Assembly: GCF_963668475.1 (NCBI RefSeq)
Contig: NZ_OY764544.1
Span: 1,922,001-1,986,000, forward strand
Direction of reading: 5' to 3'
Length of the DNA stretch: 64,000 nucleotides
Source: an uncultured Methanospirillum sp.
GTDB lineage: Archaea; Halobacteriota; Methanomicrobia; Methanomicrobiales; Methanospirillaceae
The notes beneath the pieces are model-generated. The model worked only from the letters and a program-made list of their open reading frames with translations. It was not told the DNA's origin and did not search any database. Below are positions 19,653-29,540 of the stretch, piece after piece. The stretch's first letter is position 1. Each line of letters starts with the position of its first letter. The translations under genes and the position numbers were made by a program.

Positions 19653-20846
19653 ATGAGCCAGTCATACCTAATTATCCTCATACTGATCTGCATCGGGACA
19701 TTCGGGATTGTCCAGGGATCAGCACTTGAAACACCGGTTGATCACGAGGCAGCCCAGATCTCTGTTCAGAATGCAACATTGGATCCTGAGGTACTCATGA
19801 AGGGTGATACCGGCAATATAGTCGTTCAGATCAAAAATACCGGGAATCAGAGCGTTGCAATCCGAAGGGCTGAACTTTCCTGCGATGCCCTGACTGTTCT
19901 GAACGATCAGACCTATGATTCCGTGGGAACTATTGGTCCAGGGAACAGTATGAAATTTGCCTTTACAATTAAGGCAGATCATGAAGAAGGGACATATTAT
20001 CTGAAATTTTACCTTGACTTCATGGGATCGGGATCAGTTCGATATTATATTCCGGTTACTGTGGAAAATTCTGAACTTCAGGTTTCAGTGATTGACTCTC
20101 CGGATACATACACAAAGGATCGAAAAGATCAGATACACCTCACCGTAGGAAATCCTCGCAAAAACTCAGTTGACGGCGTGATAGTAACACCGAACGGTGA
20201 TGAGATCAGATCCACGCAATCATCAGTATTTATCGGAAGACTCGAGCCCAATGCTCAGAAAAACGTAACCCTGGAGGTAACTCCCGAGGCCGAGACAAAC
20301 CTCACTGTTGAGACATCTTACAAGAATGGAGATAACAAGCATACCGTTCGTCTTCAGATTCCGGTTGAAACTGGAGTTAGAAATATCCGGGCAGAACCGA
20401 TTGTCAGTGACCTTGAGGTGATCAGGTCAGGTGAATTCTACACCCTAAAAGGTGATATTACCAACAACGGTCTTGAATTTGCACATAGTATCGTTCTTTC
20501 AGCAGGAACTCCTGCATCATCCATCGATCCCAACCCGGACTATGTTGTTGGAAACCTGGATCCAGATGAGTCTACAAGCTTCAAAATGTCCCTCACCTGC
20601 CCTGAAAAGACATTCCCGCTTACAATCAGGTACAAGGATATTGAAGGGGATCTCTGTTCAGACACAACCACGATTAACCTTTCACATCCTGAACAGAATC
20701 CTTCCCGTAAACAGAAGACCGGGGGATTTGACACGAACCAGATTTTAATTGGAGTAGGTATCGGAATTATCCTAATTGGGATAATTTTCATCCTTTCCCG
20801 GAGAACAAGGCTTAGTCAGTCAATTTCTGACATGAGAAGGAGATGA
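19653..20846 (+). CDS. NEW3/CARDB-domain surface protein of the MFS operon
   Basis: 397 residues: signal peptide (4-22), three or more beta-sandwich domains of NEW3/CARDB type (first with NATLDPEVLMKGDTGNIVVQ), a C-terminal membrane helix (QILIGVGIGIILIGIIFIL) and a basic end. The plan matches the first gene of the ABC export operon at 3303. AGGTG lies five bases before the ATG. Its stop overlaps the region just before the HlyD-like gene. Likely an outward-facing, membrane-anchored accessory subunit of the efflux pump; the role is inferred from repeated genomic pairing. Confidence 0.82.
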   Translation: MSQSYLIILILICIGTFGIVQGSALETPVDHEAAQISVQNATLDPEVLMKGDTGNIVVQIKNTGNQSVAIRRAELSCDALTVLNDQTYDSVGTIGPGNSMKFAFTIKADHEEGTYYLKFYLDFMGSGSVRYYIPVTVENSELQVSVIDSPDTYTKDRKDQIHLTVGNPRKNSVDGVIVTPNGDEIRSTQSSVFIGRLEPNAQKNVTLEVTPEAETNLTVETSYKNGDNKHTVRLQIPVETGVRNIRAEPIVSDLEVIRSGEFYTLKGDITNNGLEFAHSIVLSAGTPASSIDPNPDYVVGNLDPDESTSFKMSLTCPEKTFPLTIRYKDIEGDLCSDTTTINLSHPEQNPSRKQKTGGFDTNQILIGVGIGIILIGIIFILSRRTRLSQSISDMRRR

Positions 20847-20860
20847 AAGGAGGAGAGCAG

Positions 20861-21550
20861 ATGATTTCAGATGACGAAGGTGTAGGCCAGCCAATACCTC
20901 AATCTGGTGAAGAAAAGCCTCGTCAAAATCCCCTGATGAAGATAAGGCACCATCCTTTCTTCTGGAAAGGAATGGTCATCCTTTTGGCACTTTCCGGAGT
21001 TCTTGGAGTAATTGTCTGGAACGAAATTCAGAGTACCGTCTATATCGAGGATAGTGCGATAAAAGCGCCAGTAATCACAATCAGCCCGACAATTCCGGGA
21101 ATTCTCGAAAAGGTGTATGTCAAAGAAGGGGACAATGTCAGGAGAAACCAGGAACTGGCCAGGGTCAACAATGTTGCAATCCATTCGAAAACTGCAGGAA
21201 TCATCACCAAAATAGAAGATACCCCCGGAATGCTGGTGAGTTCACAGACCCCGGTCATCTCAATGATTGACAAGGAGAAACTCAAGGTTATCGGCAGGAT
21301 CAAAGAGGATAAAGGCCTTAAGGACATTCACACGGGACAGGAGGCACGATTTACTGTCGATGCCTTCCCTTCAGAAGTATTCCATGGTATCGTTGAGAAG
21401 GTTGCCCCGATTGCACGGGAAGGAGATATTGTCTTCAGTATCTCTGATAAGAGGCAGGCACAGGAGTTTGAGATTACGGTAGAGTACGACGTGGATACAT
21501 ATCCGGATCTCAAGCCCGGGATGTCAGCGAAGATCTGGGTTATCAGGTAA
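20861..21550 (+). CDS. HlyD/EmrA-like membrane fusion protein, short form
   Basis: 229 residues: a cytoplasmic lead, one membrane helix (about 34-54), then the two half-motifs of a lipoyl/barrel-sandwich domain (VITISPTIPGILEKVYVKEGDNVRR and NNVAIHSKTAGIITKIEDTPGMLV) and a beta-barrel (about 140-225). The halves are almost adjacent: the long coiled-coil hairpin that reaches TolC in Gram-negative bacteria is absent, which fits a cell without an outer membrane. An ATG at 20843 overlaps the previous stop, but the ATG at 20861 has the perfect site GGAGGAG six bases upstream and was chosen. Confidence 0.85.
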   Translation: MISDDEGVGQPIPQSGEEKPRQNPLMKIRHHPFFWKGMVILLALSGVLGVIVWNEIQSTVYIEDSAIKAPVITISPTIPGILEKVYVKEGDNVRRNQELARVNNVAIHSKTAGIITKIEDTPGMLVSSQTPVISMIDKEKLKVIGRIKEDKGLKDIHTGQEARFTVDAFPSEVFHGIVEKVAPIAREGDIVFSISDKRQAQEFEITVEYDVDTYPDLKPGMSAKIWVIR

Positions 21551-21558
21551 CCGTTTTC

Positions 21559-23028
21559 ATGAGCGGAAATGATCGCCTCAAATGGATGATCCTTCTTACC
21601 GTGATCATCGGAACATTCCTTGGAAGACTTGACCAGACGGTCGTCTCACTTGCTGTTCCCAAGATCATGGATGATTTTTCAATCACCACTTCAGATGCCG
21701 GATGGATATCAACTGCATATATCCTGGCTAACGCAGTTTTTGTCCCGATATGGGGAAAACTTGGAGATACAAGGGGGAGAAAACTGGTTTATCTCTGGGG
21801 GTTCATCATCTTTATCGTCGGATCAATCCTCGCAGGATTTGCCTGGGATATTGGATCTATGATCTTTTTCAGGATTATTCAGGCTGTTGCAAGCTCTGCA
21901 GACTACCCGACAGCCATGGCTATCCTCACCATTACCTTTACTGATCGAAAAGAGAGAGGCAGGGCCCTTGGTATCTGGTCATCGGCCTTTGCAGCTTCTG
22001 CTGTCTTCGGTCCATTGATTGGAGGTCCGTTGATCGACAACTTTGGGTGGAGATCAGTGTTTTTGATCAACCTGCCGATAGGGATCATCGGGATTATTAT
22101 GGCCCTGAATTATATCCCTGAATCAGTATCAGACAGGCGAAGTGAAAACTTTGACTGGTATGGCGCCATCAGCCTCGGTACAGCACTCGCTCTTCTCGTG
22201 CTTGGGCTTGACCGGGGATATGACTGGGGCTGGACATCACTTCCGATTATCACCAGTTTCCTGGTGTCAGCGGTGTTCTTTTACATATTCTACCTGATTG
22301 ATTCCCGGCACCCGGAGCCTGTCATAGACTTTAGGTATCTCAGGATTCCGTCATTTTTCCATTCCCTTGGCAACAACTTTATGGTTTTTATGTGTATGAT
22401 GGGAGTAATATTCCTGATTCCTATCTTTGATCAGACATTTCTTGGGTATACTGCAACAGAGACCGGGCTTCAGTTCATCCCGTTTGCATGTTTCATGATA
22501 ATGGGGGCATTATTCGGCTCCTCGTTTATCGGAAGGGTACAGGCCAGGTACGTGATTGCTTCAAGCACATTTCTTGCAGCAGTAGGAGTATACCTCTTTG
22601 TCGGGCTTGATCCCCGGTCAAGTACATGGGATGTGATCATTCCTTTCAGCGTGATGGCACTGGGAATGGGATTAGGAATGGCACAGCGAACTGTCACAAT
22701 CACGTCACTTGTCCCTCCTGAAGAAATCGGAAGTGCGTCAGCAGTTCTTGCACTTGTAAGAAACATTGCCGGGGCATTTGGAATTGCCCTATTTACAACC
22801 ATTCTGAATAATTCAATTGAGGATAATGTGATTGCCCTCTCTACATACTCAAGTATATACCTGCATTCGCCATCGGTGATGAAGACTGTAACAGGCTTGA
22901 TAACCCTTGATGCTCAGATCCTCTCGTATCATACGGTCTTCGTTGTTTCAGCGGTAATCCTGGCTGGAGCATCTGTTCTGGCGTTGCTTATTGAATCAAA
23001 AGAGGTAATTATGGTTAAACAAAATTGA
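21559..23028 (+). CDS. MFS drug/proton antiporter, DHA2 (EmrB/QacA) family
   Basis: 489-residue permease with 13-14 predicted membrane helices. Family marks are LDQTVVSLAVPKIMDDF in the first helix, the motif-A loop GKLGDTRGRK after helix 2, and the antiporter motif C-like stretch in helix 5 (AVFGPLIGGPLIDNFGW). It exports hydrophobic compounds by proton exchange. It is the last gene of the TrmB-controlled operon, nine bases after the HlyD-like gene, forming an EmrAB-like pair plus a NEW3 protein. Confidence 0.92.
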   Translation: MSGNDRLKWMILLTVIIGTFLGRLDQTVVSLAVPKIMDDFSITTSDAGWISTAYILANAVFVPIWGKLGDTRGRKLVYLWGFIIFIVGSILAGFAWDIGSMIFFRIIQAVASSADYPTAMAILTITFTDRKERGRALGIWSSAFAASAVFGPLIGGPLIDNFGWRSVFLINLPIGIIGIIMALNYIPESVSDRRSENFDWYGAISLGTALALLVLGLDRGYDWGWTSLPIITSFLVSAVFFYIFYLIDSRHPEPVIDFRYLRIPSFFHSLGNNFMVFMCMMGVIFLIPIFDQTFLGYTATETGLQFIPFACFMIMGALFGSSFIGRVQARYVIASSTFLAAVGVYLFVGLDPRSSTWDVIIPFSVMALGMGLGMAQRTVTITSLVPPEEIGSASAVLALVRNIAGAFGIALFTTILNNSIEDNVIALSTYSSIYLHSPSVMKTVTGLITLDAQILSYHTVFVVSAVILAGASVLALLIESKEVIMVKQN

Positions 23029-23099
23029 ATTGTTACGATGTAAGAATTAACAGATTTCTTCGTACTTCTCGGAAGGCGATGATTTGACTCAAACCCATT

Positions 23100-24344
23100 T
23101 TACTGAACAGTTCCTTCAATGTTCATGATAACAGGGTATTTCACCCCACCATATGATATCACAGTATCTGTGGAATTTATTTGTATGGTGCCTGTATCTG
23201 GAGACAATACTCCACTAATTGTTCCCGGCAGAGTTATTTTCCAACCCTGTTGTTCCATAAAATACTTAACCGTACCGGTCACTTTTTGTTCTACAGGATT
23301 ATTTATTTGAGAATTTTTTTCCAAACCGGTTGAAGCGCTCAGCATTTGGGGCTCATTTTTCTCTGAAGCATCAGGAAGAGGAATAAACCCGGGAATTTTA
23401 TCAACTAATGACGGATTGAGTTGTATCGCTCGCTCATATGCTGCCTGTGCTTCATTATTATCATTGTAAGATGAATATATTGTACCTAGATCTACCCATA
23501 ACTTGGCATCAGATAAATTATTCCTAGATAGTTTAGATATTTCTTTTGAAATTGCATTATCTCGCATAGATTGCTCAGATCTTGAACCTATATCATCATT
23601 TTCGTGATGGGCAATTATATGCACTTTAACTGCCATTTCATATGCAGAGAGTGCATCTTTAGTTTTTCCGGCGTTAAAAAGTGCTAATCCCTTATTATTC
23701 CAATAAATTGGATCATCTGGATCCAGCAGATTTGCTTCATTAAACATTGTATCAGCTTCATCATATCTACCGAGTTCAAGTAAACAAATACCATTATTGT
23801 TCCATGCTTCAATGTAAGAGGGATTCAGTTGAATTACTTTCTGAAAAATCTGAAGAGCTTCAGAATGTTTTCCCATTACGCATAATGTAAAACCCTTATC
23901 ATCCAATATATCAATAGAATCAGGATCAATCGCTAACGCCTGATCATAATATGATAGTGCCTCTTCATTTCTTCCTAGAGTTGTCAAGACAAGTGCTTTA
24001 TTATTTAAGGCTGCGATATCTTCGGGTTCTTCCTTTAAGGCCTGATCAAATGATTGAAGTGCTTCATCATACCTTTTCAAAGCATTCAATGCAAGACCAA
24101 TATTTACCAGTGACGATACGTCTTTCGGATTTAGTTGAATTTGTGAGTCATACAAAGCAACAGCTTCAGAATATTTACCGGAATTTAATAATTCGATTCC
24201 CGGATCAGTGGTTAGCGCGATTTTTATATCATCCTTTGAGATGCTATCAGTAGTATTATACATGTCCGAGGTGTTTGAAAAAGTTACTTGAGCGGTTACA
24301 ACAGAAATCAAAAAAAGGAAGAAAAAATAAATACACAATCTCAT
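23100..24344 (-). CDS. Exported TPR-repeat protein
   Basis: 414 residues beginning with a signal peptide (MRLCIYFFFLFLISVVTA). About seven TPR units follow (for example SLVNIGLALNALKRYDEALQSFDQAL and IAALNNKALVLTTLGRNEEALSYYDQAL), then a linker and a C-terminal beta domain with VTGTVKYFMEQQGWKITLPG. An upstream TTG at 24392 would bury the signal peptide, so the ATG at 24344 was chosen. It probably works outside the membrane as a scaffold; the partner is unknown. Confidence 0.83.
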   Translation of the reverse strand: MRLCIYFFFLFLISVVTAQVTFSNTSDMYNTTDSISKDDIKIALTTDPGIELLNSGKYSEAVALYDSQIQLNPKDVSSLVNIGLALNALKRYDEALQSFDQALKEEPEDIAALNNKALVLTTLGRNEEALSYYDQALAIDPDSIDILDDKGFTLCVMGKHSEALQIFQKVIQLNPSYIEAWNNNGICLLELGRYDEADTMFNEANLLDPDDPIYWNNKGLALFNAGKTKDALSAYEMAVKVHIIAHHENDDIGSRSEQSMRDNAISKEISKLSRNNLSDAKLWVDLGTIYSSYNDNNEAQAAYERAIQLNPSLVDKIPGFIPLPDASEKNEPQMLSASTGLEKNSQINNPVEQKVTGTVKYFMEQQGWKITLPGTISGVLSPDTGTIQINSTDTVISYGGVKYPVIMNIEGTVQ

Positions 24345-24392
24345 GATTTGTGCATATACATTATTGACATATAATTTTTTGCCGTGCACCAA

Positions 24393-24837
24393 TACATCGT
24401 GGATTTATAAGATATTCTTCAATTTTGAGAGTATGATGTCCCGACTATCAGGAGAAGGTGCTCATTCTGTTCCGATTGGACTGGTTTTTTCTCACAGAAG
24501 AGAATAGTGTAGTACCCGGTAACAGGTTGAGACCGGTGGATGATATGGTTGATAGGGGAGAGGTTTCACCCGACAATTACTGAAATATATCAGAAGGATC
24601 AATTGAAAAATAGATGATGATATATCTGTGAAACACATCTAGAATGGCGTTTAATACTCCTCAAATAATCCAAATTGACTCTATTTTTAGATGAGTGATG
24701 GTTGTAAACTCCTGAAAAACACATGAAATAACCTTATCTAGATAGTACAACATGCTGTTCTATCAAACACCTCTAAACCCCAAAACACAATGTAATTTCT
24801 ATACATAATTCCCATATTGTTTAGGCCTCGCAATACA
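24393..24837. other. Gene-free spacer
   Basis: AT-rich, stop-filled sequence between divergent genes. I see no RNA gene, repeat or clear palindrome, only the expected upstream regions of the TPR gene and of the shikimate kinase gene. Confidence 0.5.
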
Positions 24838-25341
24838 ATGAAAAATATTGTCCTTATCGGTCTGCCGGGTGCCGGGAAGAGTACGATTGGAGTTATCCTT
24901 GCAAAAACGCTGGGGATGAACTTCGTTGATACTGATATCACGATCCAGGAGAACAGCGGTCGCCTTCTCCAGACCATCATCAATGAGGATGGACCTGTAA
25001 GATTTATGGAGATCGAAGAGCAGAGCATACTCGGGCTGAGGGTTACAAACGCGGTCATTGCCACGGGTGGCAGTGTTGTGTACAGTGATGCTGCCATGAA
25101 TCACCTGGGATCAGGCTCGTTTGTTGCATACCTTAAGATTTCCTTTGAAGAGATGAGGAAGCGGTTAAAAAACATCAAAACCAGGGGAGTTGTCATGATT
25201 CCGGGTCAGAGTCTTCATGATATGGTGGACCAGAGAACCCCTTTGTACGAGAAGTATGCCGATGTGACCATTGACTGCACTGATGAAGATTTCGAGAGTG
25301 TCGTTGAAAAAGTAGTTGAGAAGATTCAAAAAGAGGGTTAG
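24838..25341 (+). CDS. aroK: Shikimate kinase, bacterial AroK type
   Basis: 167-residue P-loop kinase that phosphorylates shikimate in aromatic amino-acid synthesis. Motifs: Walker A GLPGAGKST (7-15), DTD (32-34), the substrate arginine in VRFMEIEEQ, GGS (about 80-82), and RTPLYEKYAD near the end. Most archaea use an unrelated GHMP-type enzyme, so an AroK-like gene suggests bacterial origin; a different small-molecule kinase activity remains possible. The ATG at 24838 places the P-loop where the family has it; an earlier in-frame start at 24817 is less likely. Confidence 0.78.
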   Translation: MKNIVLIGLPGAGKSTIGVILAKTLGMNFVDTDITIQENSGRLLQTIINEDGPVRFMEIEEQSILGLRVTNAVIATGGSVVYSDAAMNHLGSGSFVAYLKISFEEMRKRLKNIKTRGVVMIPGQSLHDMVDQRTPLYEKYADVTIDCTDEDFESVVEKVVEKIQKEG

Positions 25342-25355
25342 GTTACGAAATTTTC

Positions 25356-26204
25356 TCAAACCGGCGATTGGTTCATCCCGAGGAATGCCAGTGCAGATTC
25401 TCCATACTGGACCGGTGCGTAGTGATACCCGGTATGGGGGAGGCCCTTGAACCGGACGAGCCAGGATCCATTTATCTGGCCTGCCATCTGAACAGAAACG
25501 GAATCAGGAGTTAAGACATCTGCTGTTCCGACGACAAGCATGACATCCTTGTGAATTCCGGACAGGCTGCTATAGGATCCGTTCCAGATAAGATTCGCCC
25601 TGGCCTCCTCCTGAACACCCAGGGGTAAGGAAGAATTCCCCGCAACTGCTTCGATGGTTCCAAATAGATTCCTGGTCTCGGGTAACCTGATACTGTATGT
25701 GTTAGAGTCGAGAATGAGCTTATTAACTCGTTCTGGGTGATCAATAACCAGTTGTTGTGAGGTAGAAGAACCCATTGATGCCCCATACACATGCATACTC
25801 TCATACCCGAAGGCCAGTATCAGTGCAGCAGCATCGTCAGCATACATGGGAATCGTATGAATCACATTTGAATCACTGCTGTATCCCATGCCCCTGTGGT
25901 CATATGTATACACATGGTATCTTGAGGCAAGAATACCGATAAATGTCTCATTCCAGTTGTCCATTGTGGCACCAAACCCGGGGATCATCAGGATTGGTTC
26001 ACCTGATCCAAATTCGCGATAGCCGAGTGTAACGCCGTTTACATCAGCATATTGGACCGGTGTATCAGCAAATGAAACAACTGAAGAGTTTAAATCTGAC
26101 ATTGCACCAACCAGATCTGTACCTGAATTTTCAACAGCCCCGGCTGTTACTGGCAGAAGGATGGTACATGCAAGTACCACGAGTATTGCACATATTCTGT
26201 TCAT
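25356..26204 (-). CDS. Exported alpha/beta hydrolase
   Basis: 282-residue secreted hydrolase. Signal peptide MNRICAILVVLACTILLPVTAGA, then an alpha/beta hydrolase fold: oxyanion region IPGFGATMDNW, DHRGMGYS, nucleophile elbow GASMGSS, acid strand VVGTADVLTPDS and catalytic His in LPHTGYHY. The frame extends 41 codons upstream, but the ATG at 26204 has AAGGT seven bases ahead and gives the clean signal peptide. Substrate unknown; ester or peroxide hydrolysis fits the fold. Confidence 0.87.
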   Translation of the reverse strand: MNRICAILVVLACTILLPVTAGAVENSGTDLVGAMSDLNSSVVSFADTPVQYADVNGVTLGYREFGSGEPILMIPGFGATMDNWNETFIGILASRYHVYTYDHRGMGYSSDSNVIHTIPMYADDAAALILAFGYESMHVYGASMGSSTSQQLVIDHPERVNKLILDSNTYSIRLPETRNLFGTIEAVAGNSSLPLGVQEEARANLIWNGSYSSLSGIHKDVMLVVGTADVLTPDSVSVQMAGQINGSWLVRFKGLPHTGYHYAPVQYGESALAFLGMNQSPV

Positions 26205-26351
26205 GAGAATACCTTGAAGCTGCATCATGTAGTTATCCGGGATTGGATTATATTTAAAACTCCTTATTAGTACAGGTTCCTGACAGTTCTCATAGGAATT
26301 GATGATGAGTGATGACACCCTTACCAATACAGAAACCTGATCGGTGCTCGT

Positions 26352-26753
26352 ATGAAGTGGACAAAAATTGAGGTTAAGACCGGTTCGAGGACAGAGTTTA
26401 TAGAAATTACGAACAGGGTTTCAGATGAACTGAAGAGAACTGGTATACTGAATGGAACCTGTAATGTATACATGCCACACACCACGGCTGGCCTGACCAT
26501 CAACGAGAATGCTGATCCTGATGTGACACGGGATATGCTTGCCGGCCTGACTCGACTTGTGCCAATGAAAGGAGATTACCGGCATGCTGAAGGGAATTCA
26601 GATGCACATATCAAGGCCTCACTGATGGGATTTTCTCTTATGGTGCCCGTCATCGAGGGGAGTCTGGCACTCGGTACATGGCAGGGAATATATTTCTGTG
26701 AGTTTGATGGTCCAAGGAACAGGCATGTGCTGGTGGGAATATCAGGGGAATAG
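26352..26753 (+). CDS. YjbQ family protein (UPF0047)
   Basis: 133-residue small beta protein of the YjbQ/UPF0047 family, conserved in all domains of life and reported to have thiamin-phosphate-synthase side activity. Family segments are NVYMPHTTAGLTINENADPDV, the metal-site histidines in DYRHAEGNSDAHIKASLMG, and GTWQGIYFCEFDGPR. Full length. It is divergent from the hydrolase gene with 147 bp between. Confidence 0.92.
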   Translation: MKWTKIEVKTGSRTEFIEITNRVSDELKRTGILNGTCNVYMPHTTAGLTINENADPDVTRDMLAGLTRLVPMKGDYRHAEGNSDAHIKASLMGFSLMVPVIEGSLALGTWQGIYFCEFDGPRNRHVLVGISGE

Positions 26754-27172
26754 GTCGTTGTAGTTTTGGTAATGGTGCAACTTTATGAAGGTGTGTCTTA
26801 CACAATGAAGTTAAATTCAATAAGACGATTTAGAATGACCTCCGATTTACTTCGCCCATTCAGAACCGTTGTATCGTGCACACAAAGAAGATACACCCGG
26901 CCTTCAGAGTCCGGGTCATATGGCACGGGAGGGAAATATTCTCACTTCCTTTTCAGTTCAGATACCGGCGTTGTCTCTTAACCAGAAATCAGGCTGGAAC
27001 TCACATCACACAAACATCGGTGCCTTCCGATGATCCCTGCCGATCATATATGCAGACATCATCAGTACCGAACCCAGGTCAGCCAGAATTACTGTCTTTC
27101 AAGGAATACCCCTCTCATGAGGGTTCATATAAATCCGCAAACAGAGATATCCCATTACACGGATTGGCAGTC
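26754..27172. other. Spacer before the adenosine deaminase gene
   Basis: The frame of the deaminase is open through most of this stretch but encodes no signal peptide or family sequence. A TATA-like catataaat lies at about 27126-27134, some 40 bases before the chosen start. No other feature seen. Confidence 0.45.
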
Positions 27173-28654
27173 ATGATTTTAGCTCAACAATCAACCCGGG
27201 ATCTCCTCCTTCTCATCATATGTCTATGCACTTTAGTTCCCGGCCTTTGTTATGGGACAATACCGGATCCGCAGTGTCCTGATATATCCTCGTATTTTGA
27301 TTCTATCAGGTCTGACCGGGATGAACTCACTACCTTCTTCAATGATATGCCCAAAGGAGGAGATATCCATATCCATCTCTCCGGAGCAATATCCCCGGAA
27401 AAACTCATAGCAATCGCAGCCCGTCATGACCTTCTTGTCGATCCTGCGACCGGGCAACTGGTTGATCAGGCAACAGACCAGCCTTATAACTACACTCCAT
27501 CCGGGCCCCTTGTCCCGGTTGCATCTGCATACACAAATGCGACTCTGTTTACCTACCTGGTCTCCAGGTGGTCGATGGATGGTTTTTCGTATGAGAATCA
27601 GACAGGACACGACTGGTTTTTCAGTACCTTTGATCTCATCGATCCCGTCACGTACTATGACGGAGAACTGATTGCCGATCTCAGGGATCAGGCTGCCTCC
27701 GAAAATATCCGGTATCTCGAACTGATGACGTCCCAGACCAACTCTGATAACGTCAGGCAGATCGTCAGACAGGTTCCCTGGGATGATAATCTCTCGCTCC
27801 TCCGGGAAAACCTGTTACACGCCGGTCTTGCTGATATCTGTAAACAGAAGGTCCTGACCCTGGCAACCTATGATCAGGTATCCAGGGAACATGCAACAGC
27901 AGAAGGCAGGAATGTCACTGTCCGGTACACCTACGAAGCCCTACGGTTTTACCCATTAAAGGAGGTGTTCAGTGACCTGCTCCAGGCATTTGAGATCGTA
28001 AACCAGTCATCACTCATAGAAGGTGTTACACTCGTAGGTGATGAAGCAGACAAGTATTCGCTTCAGGATTACGATAAACACATGAAGATGGTGGGATTTC
28101 TTCATAGTGTCTACCCGGACGTCGGTATCACGCTTCATGCCGGTGAACTGACCCCTGAACTTGTGTCCCCTGTCGGTATGCAGGATCATATCTCACAGGC
28201 CATATCCACCGGGAACGCCTCACGAATCGGACACGGGGTCAGTATCAGGTATGAGAAAGATGGGGACGAAGTGCTGGAAAAAATGGCTGCCTCACATATT
28301 CCGGTTGAGATCCTTTTAACCAGTAACCTGCAGATACTGGGAATAGATACCGCAGATCACCCGGTCTCATACTACCTTGATCATGATGTTCCCGTGATCC
28401 TTGCAACAGATGATCCCGGTGTCGAACGCACCACTCTCACCCAGGAGTTCGTAAATCTCACGATCAACAAACCCCACATATCATATGATCAGATTCGGGA
28501 GATAAATCTCAATAGCATCAGGTATAGTTTTCTTCCGGAGGCTGAGAAGGACCGGATACTGGCTGAACTCAATGAGAGCCTGAATGAGTATGAACGTGCA
28601 GTACTAGTCGGATTCACAGGATCACCGGCATGTGAGGCCGCTTTGACTGCTTAG
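27173..28654 (+). CDS. Exported adenosine deaminase (ADA/ADGF-like)
   Basis: 493 residues with signal peptide (DLLLLIICLCTLVPGLCYG). The amidohydrolase active site is complete: metal ligands His66 and His68 (GGDIHIHLSGA), His322 and Glu325 (HAGE), His354 (RIGHGV), and the Asp pair 413-414 (TDDPG). The region between the first and second motifs is longer than in cytosolic adenosine deaminases, as in secreted ADGF/CECR1 enzymes. It should convert extracellular adenosine to inosine for nucleoside salvage. The ATG at 27173 is preferred because it starts the signal peptide. Confidence 0.87.
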   Translation: MILAQQSTRDLLLLIICLCTLVPGLCYGTIPDPQCPDISSYFDSIRSDRDELTTFFNDMPKGGDIHIHLSGAISPEKLIAIAARHDLLVDPATGQLVDQATDQPYNYTPSGPLVPVASAYTNATLFTYLVSRWSMDGFSYENQTGHDWFFSTFDLIDPVTYYDGELIADLRDQAASENIRYLELMTSQTNSDNVRQIVRQVPWDDNLSLLRENLLHAGLADICKQKVLTLATYDQVSREHATAEGRNVTVRYTYEALRFYPLKEVFSDLLQAFEIVNQSSLIEGVTLVGDEADKYSLQDYDKHMKMVGFLHSVYPDVGITLHAGELTPELVSPVGMQDHISQAISTGNASRIGHGVSIRYEKDGDEVLEKMAASHIPVEILLTSNLQILGIDTADHPVSYYLDHDVPVILATDDPGVERTTLTQEFVNLTINKPHISYDQIREINLNSIRYSFLPEAEKDRILAELNESLNEYERAVLVGFTGSPACEAALTA

Positions 28655-29540
28655 AAAGGGGGAGGGATATCCGGGCCGTGGTATCGGGACCCTGCCCACG
28701 GAGTCCACCGTGTAAATTGCGGTTTATTTTTAATTCAACCCCCAATTTTGTGAAATTTTCAGGCTCACATTTGCCAGATAATATTCAAGGCATTAAAAGA
28801 GTTAAAATCAGGATTAGAGCCCCCAAATGATTACAATAAACAGACGATACGGTCATGTAATATCCACCCCGGTCCAAATAGTGGTTGAGTAAGAGATCCG
28901 GGCGTTACGGGCCCATGTAAAAACGAAATCCTGGCCCCTTTTGGTAGTCCCCTGTCTGATAACAGAGGGCTGAAACTCACCAGTTGAGAGATTCGCCTTG
29001 AGAGTGTAGAATGAATCTATGTAACGGTAAAATGAGGGTTTTATTTCCGGGTGTATTCCAGGTAACCCCCATTCTATTCCTCTCTTTCCTAACCCTTCCG
29101 TATAACATCCAGTTCATACTCATCTCCTCATGTTTAAAATCCCACGGTGCCCCGCTGTGGGCCCAGGCAGAGCCGATGAAATCAACTTTTTCGCAAATTA
29201 TTTCCCCTGTCATGCTCTTCACTCCAAAATCGGAATACAGTTGACTCCGTTTTCTACTTTTTTCCGAATTGATCAGATCCAAATTCTTTAAAAAAGAATG
29301 CGCCGTGAACACAAGCCATGAGATCAGATGGATAATCGATACGGATTGATGCCAATCCCAGGCCGGATGATTAAACCGTGATTCTAAAATAAGTTCCGAA
29401 ATATGCCATTTTATTCAGATAGCAGGCACTCTTTTCAAAACATTCAGAGGTTTCCGGGATAACAATCTTTGAAAGGAGAGAGAAAGTTCATGCCCATGAA
29501 CAGCAGATATCAGCAATATTACCAATTCAAGGGGGGTATT
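28655..29540. other. Long spacer without a clear gene
   Basis: Nearly 900 bp. A 111-codon frame on the minus strand (28977-29312) has no recognisable family, no ribosome site and unusual composition, so it is not called. A GC-rich imperfect repeat (cgtggtatcgggaccctgcc / cacggagtccaccgtg, about 28676-28711) follows the deaminase gene and may help termination. Confidence 0.4.

Noticed and set aside
28977..29312. A 111-codon minus-strand frame in the spacer before the second subtilase
   Set aside because: No recognisable domain, signal peptide, ribosome site or promoter; residue make-up looks random.
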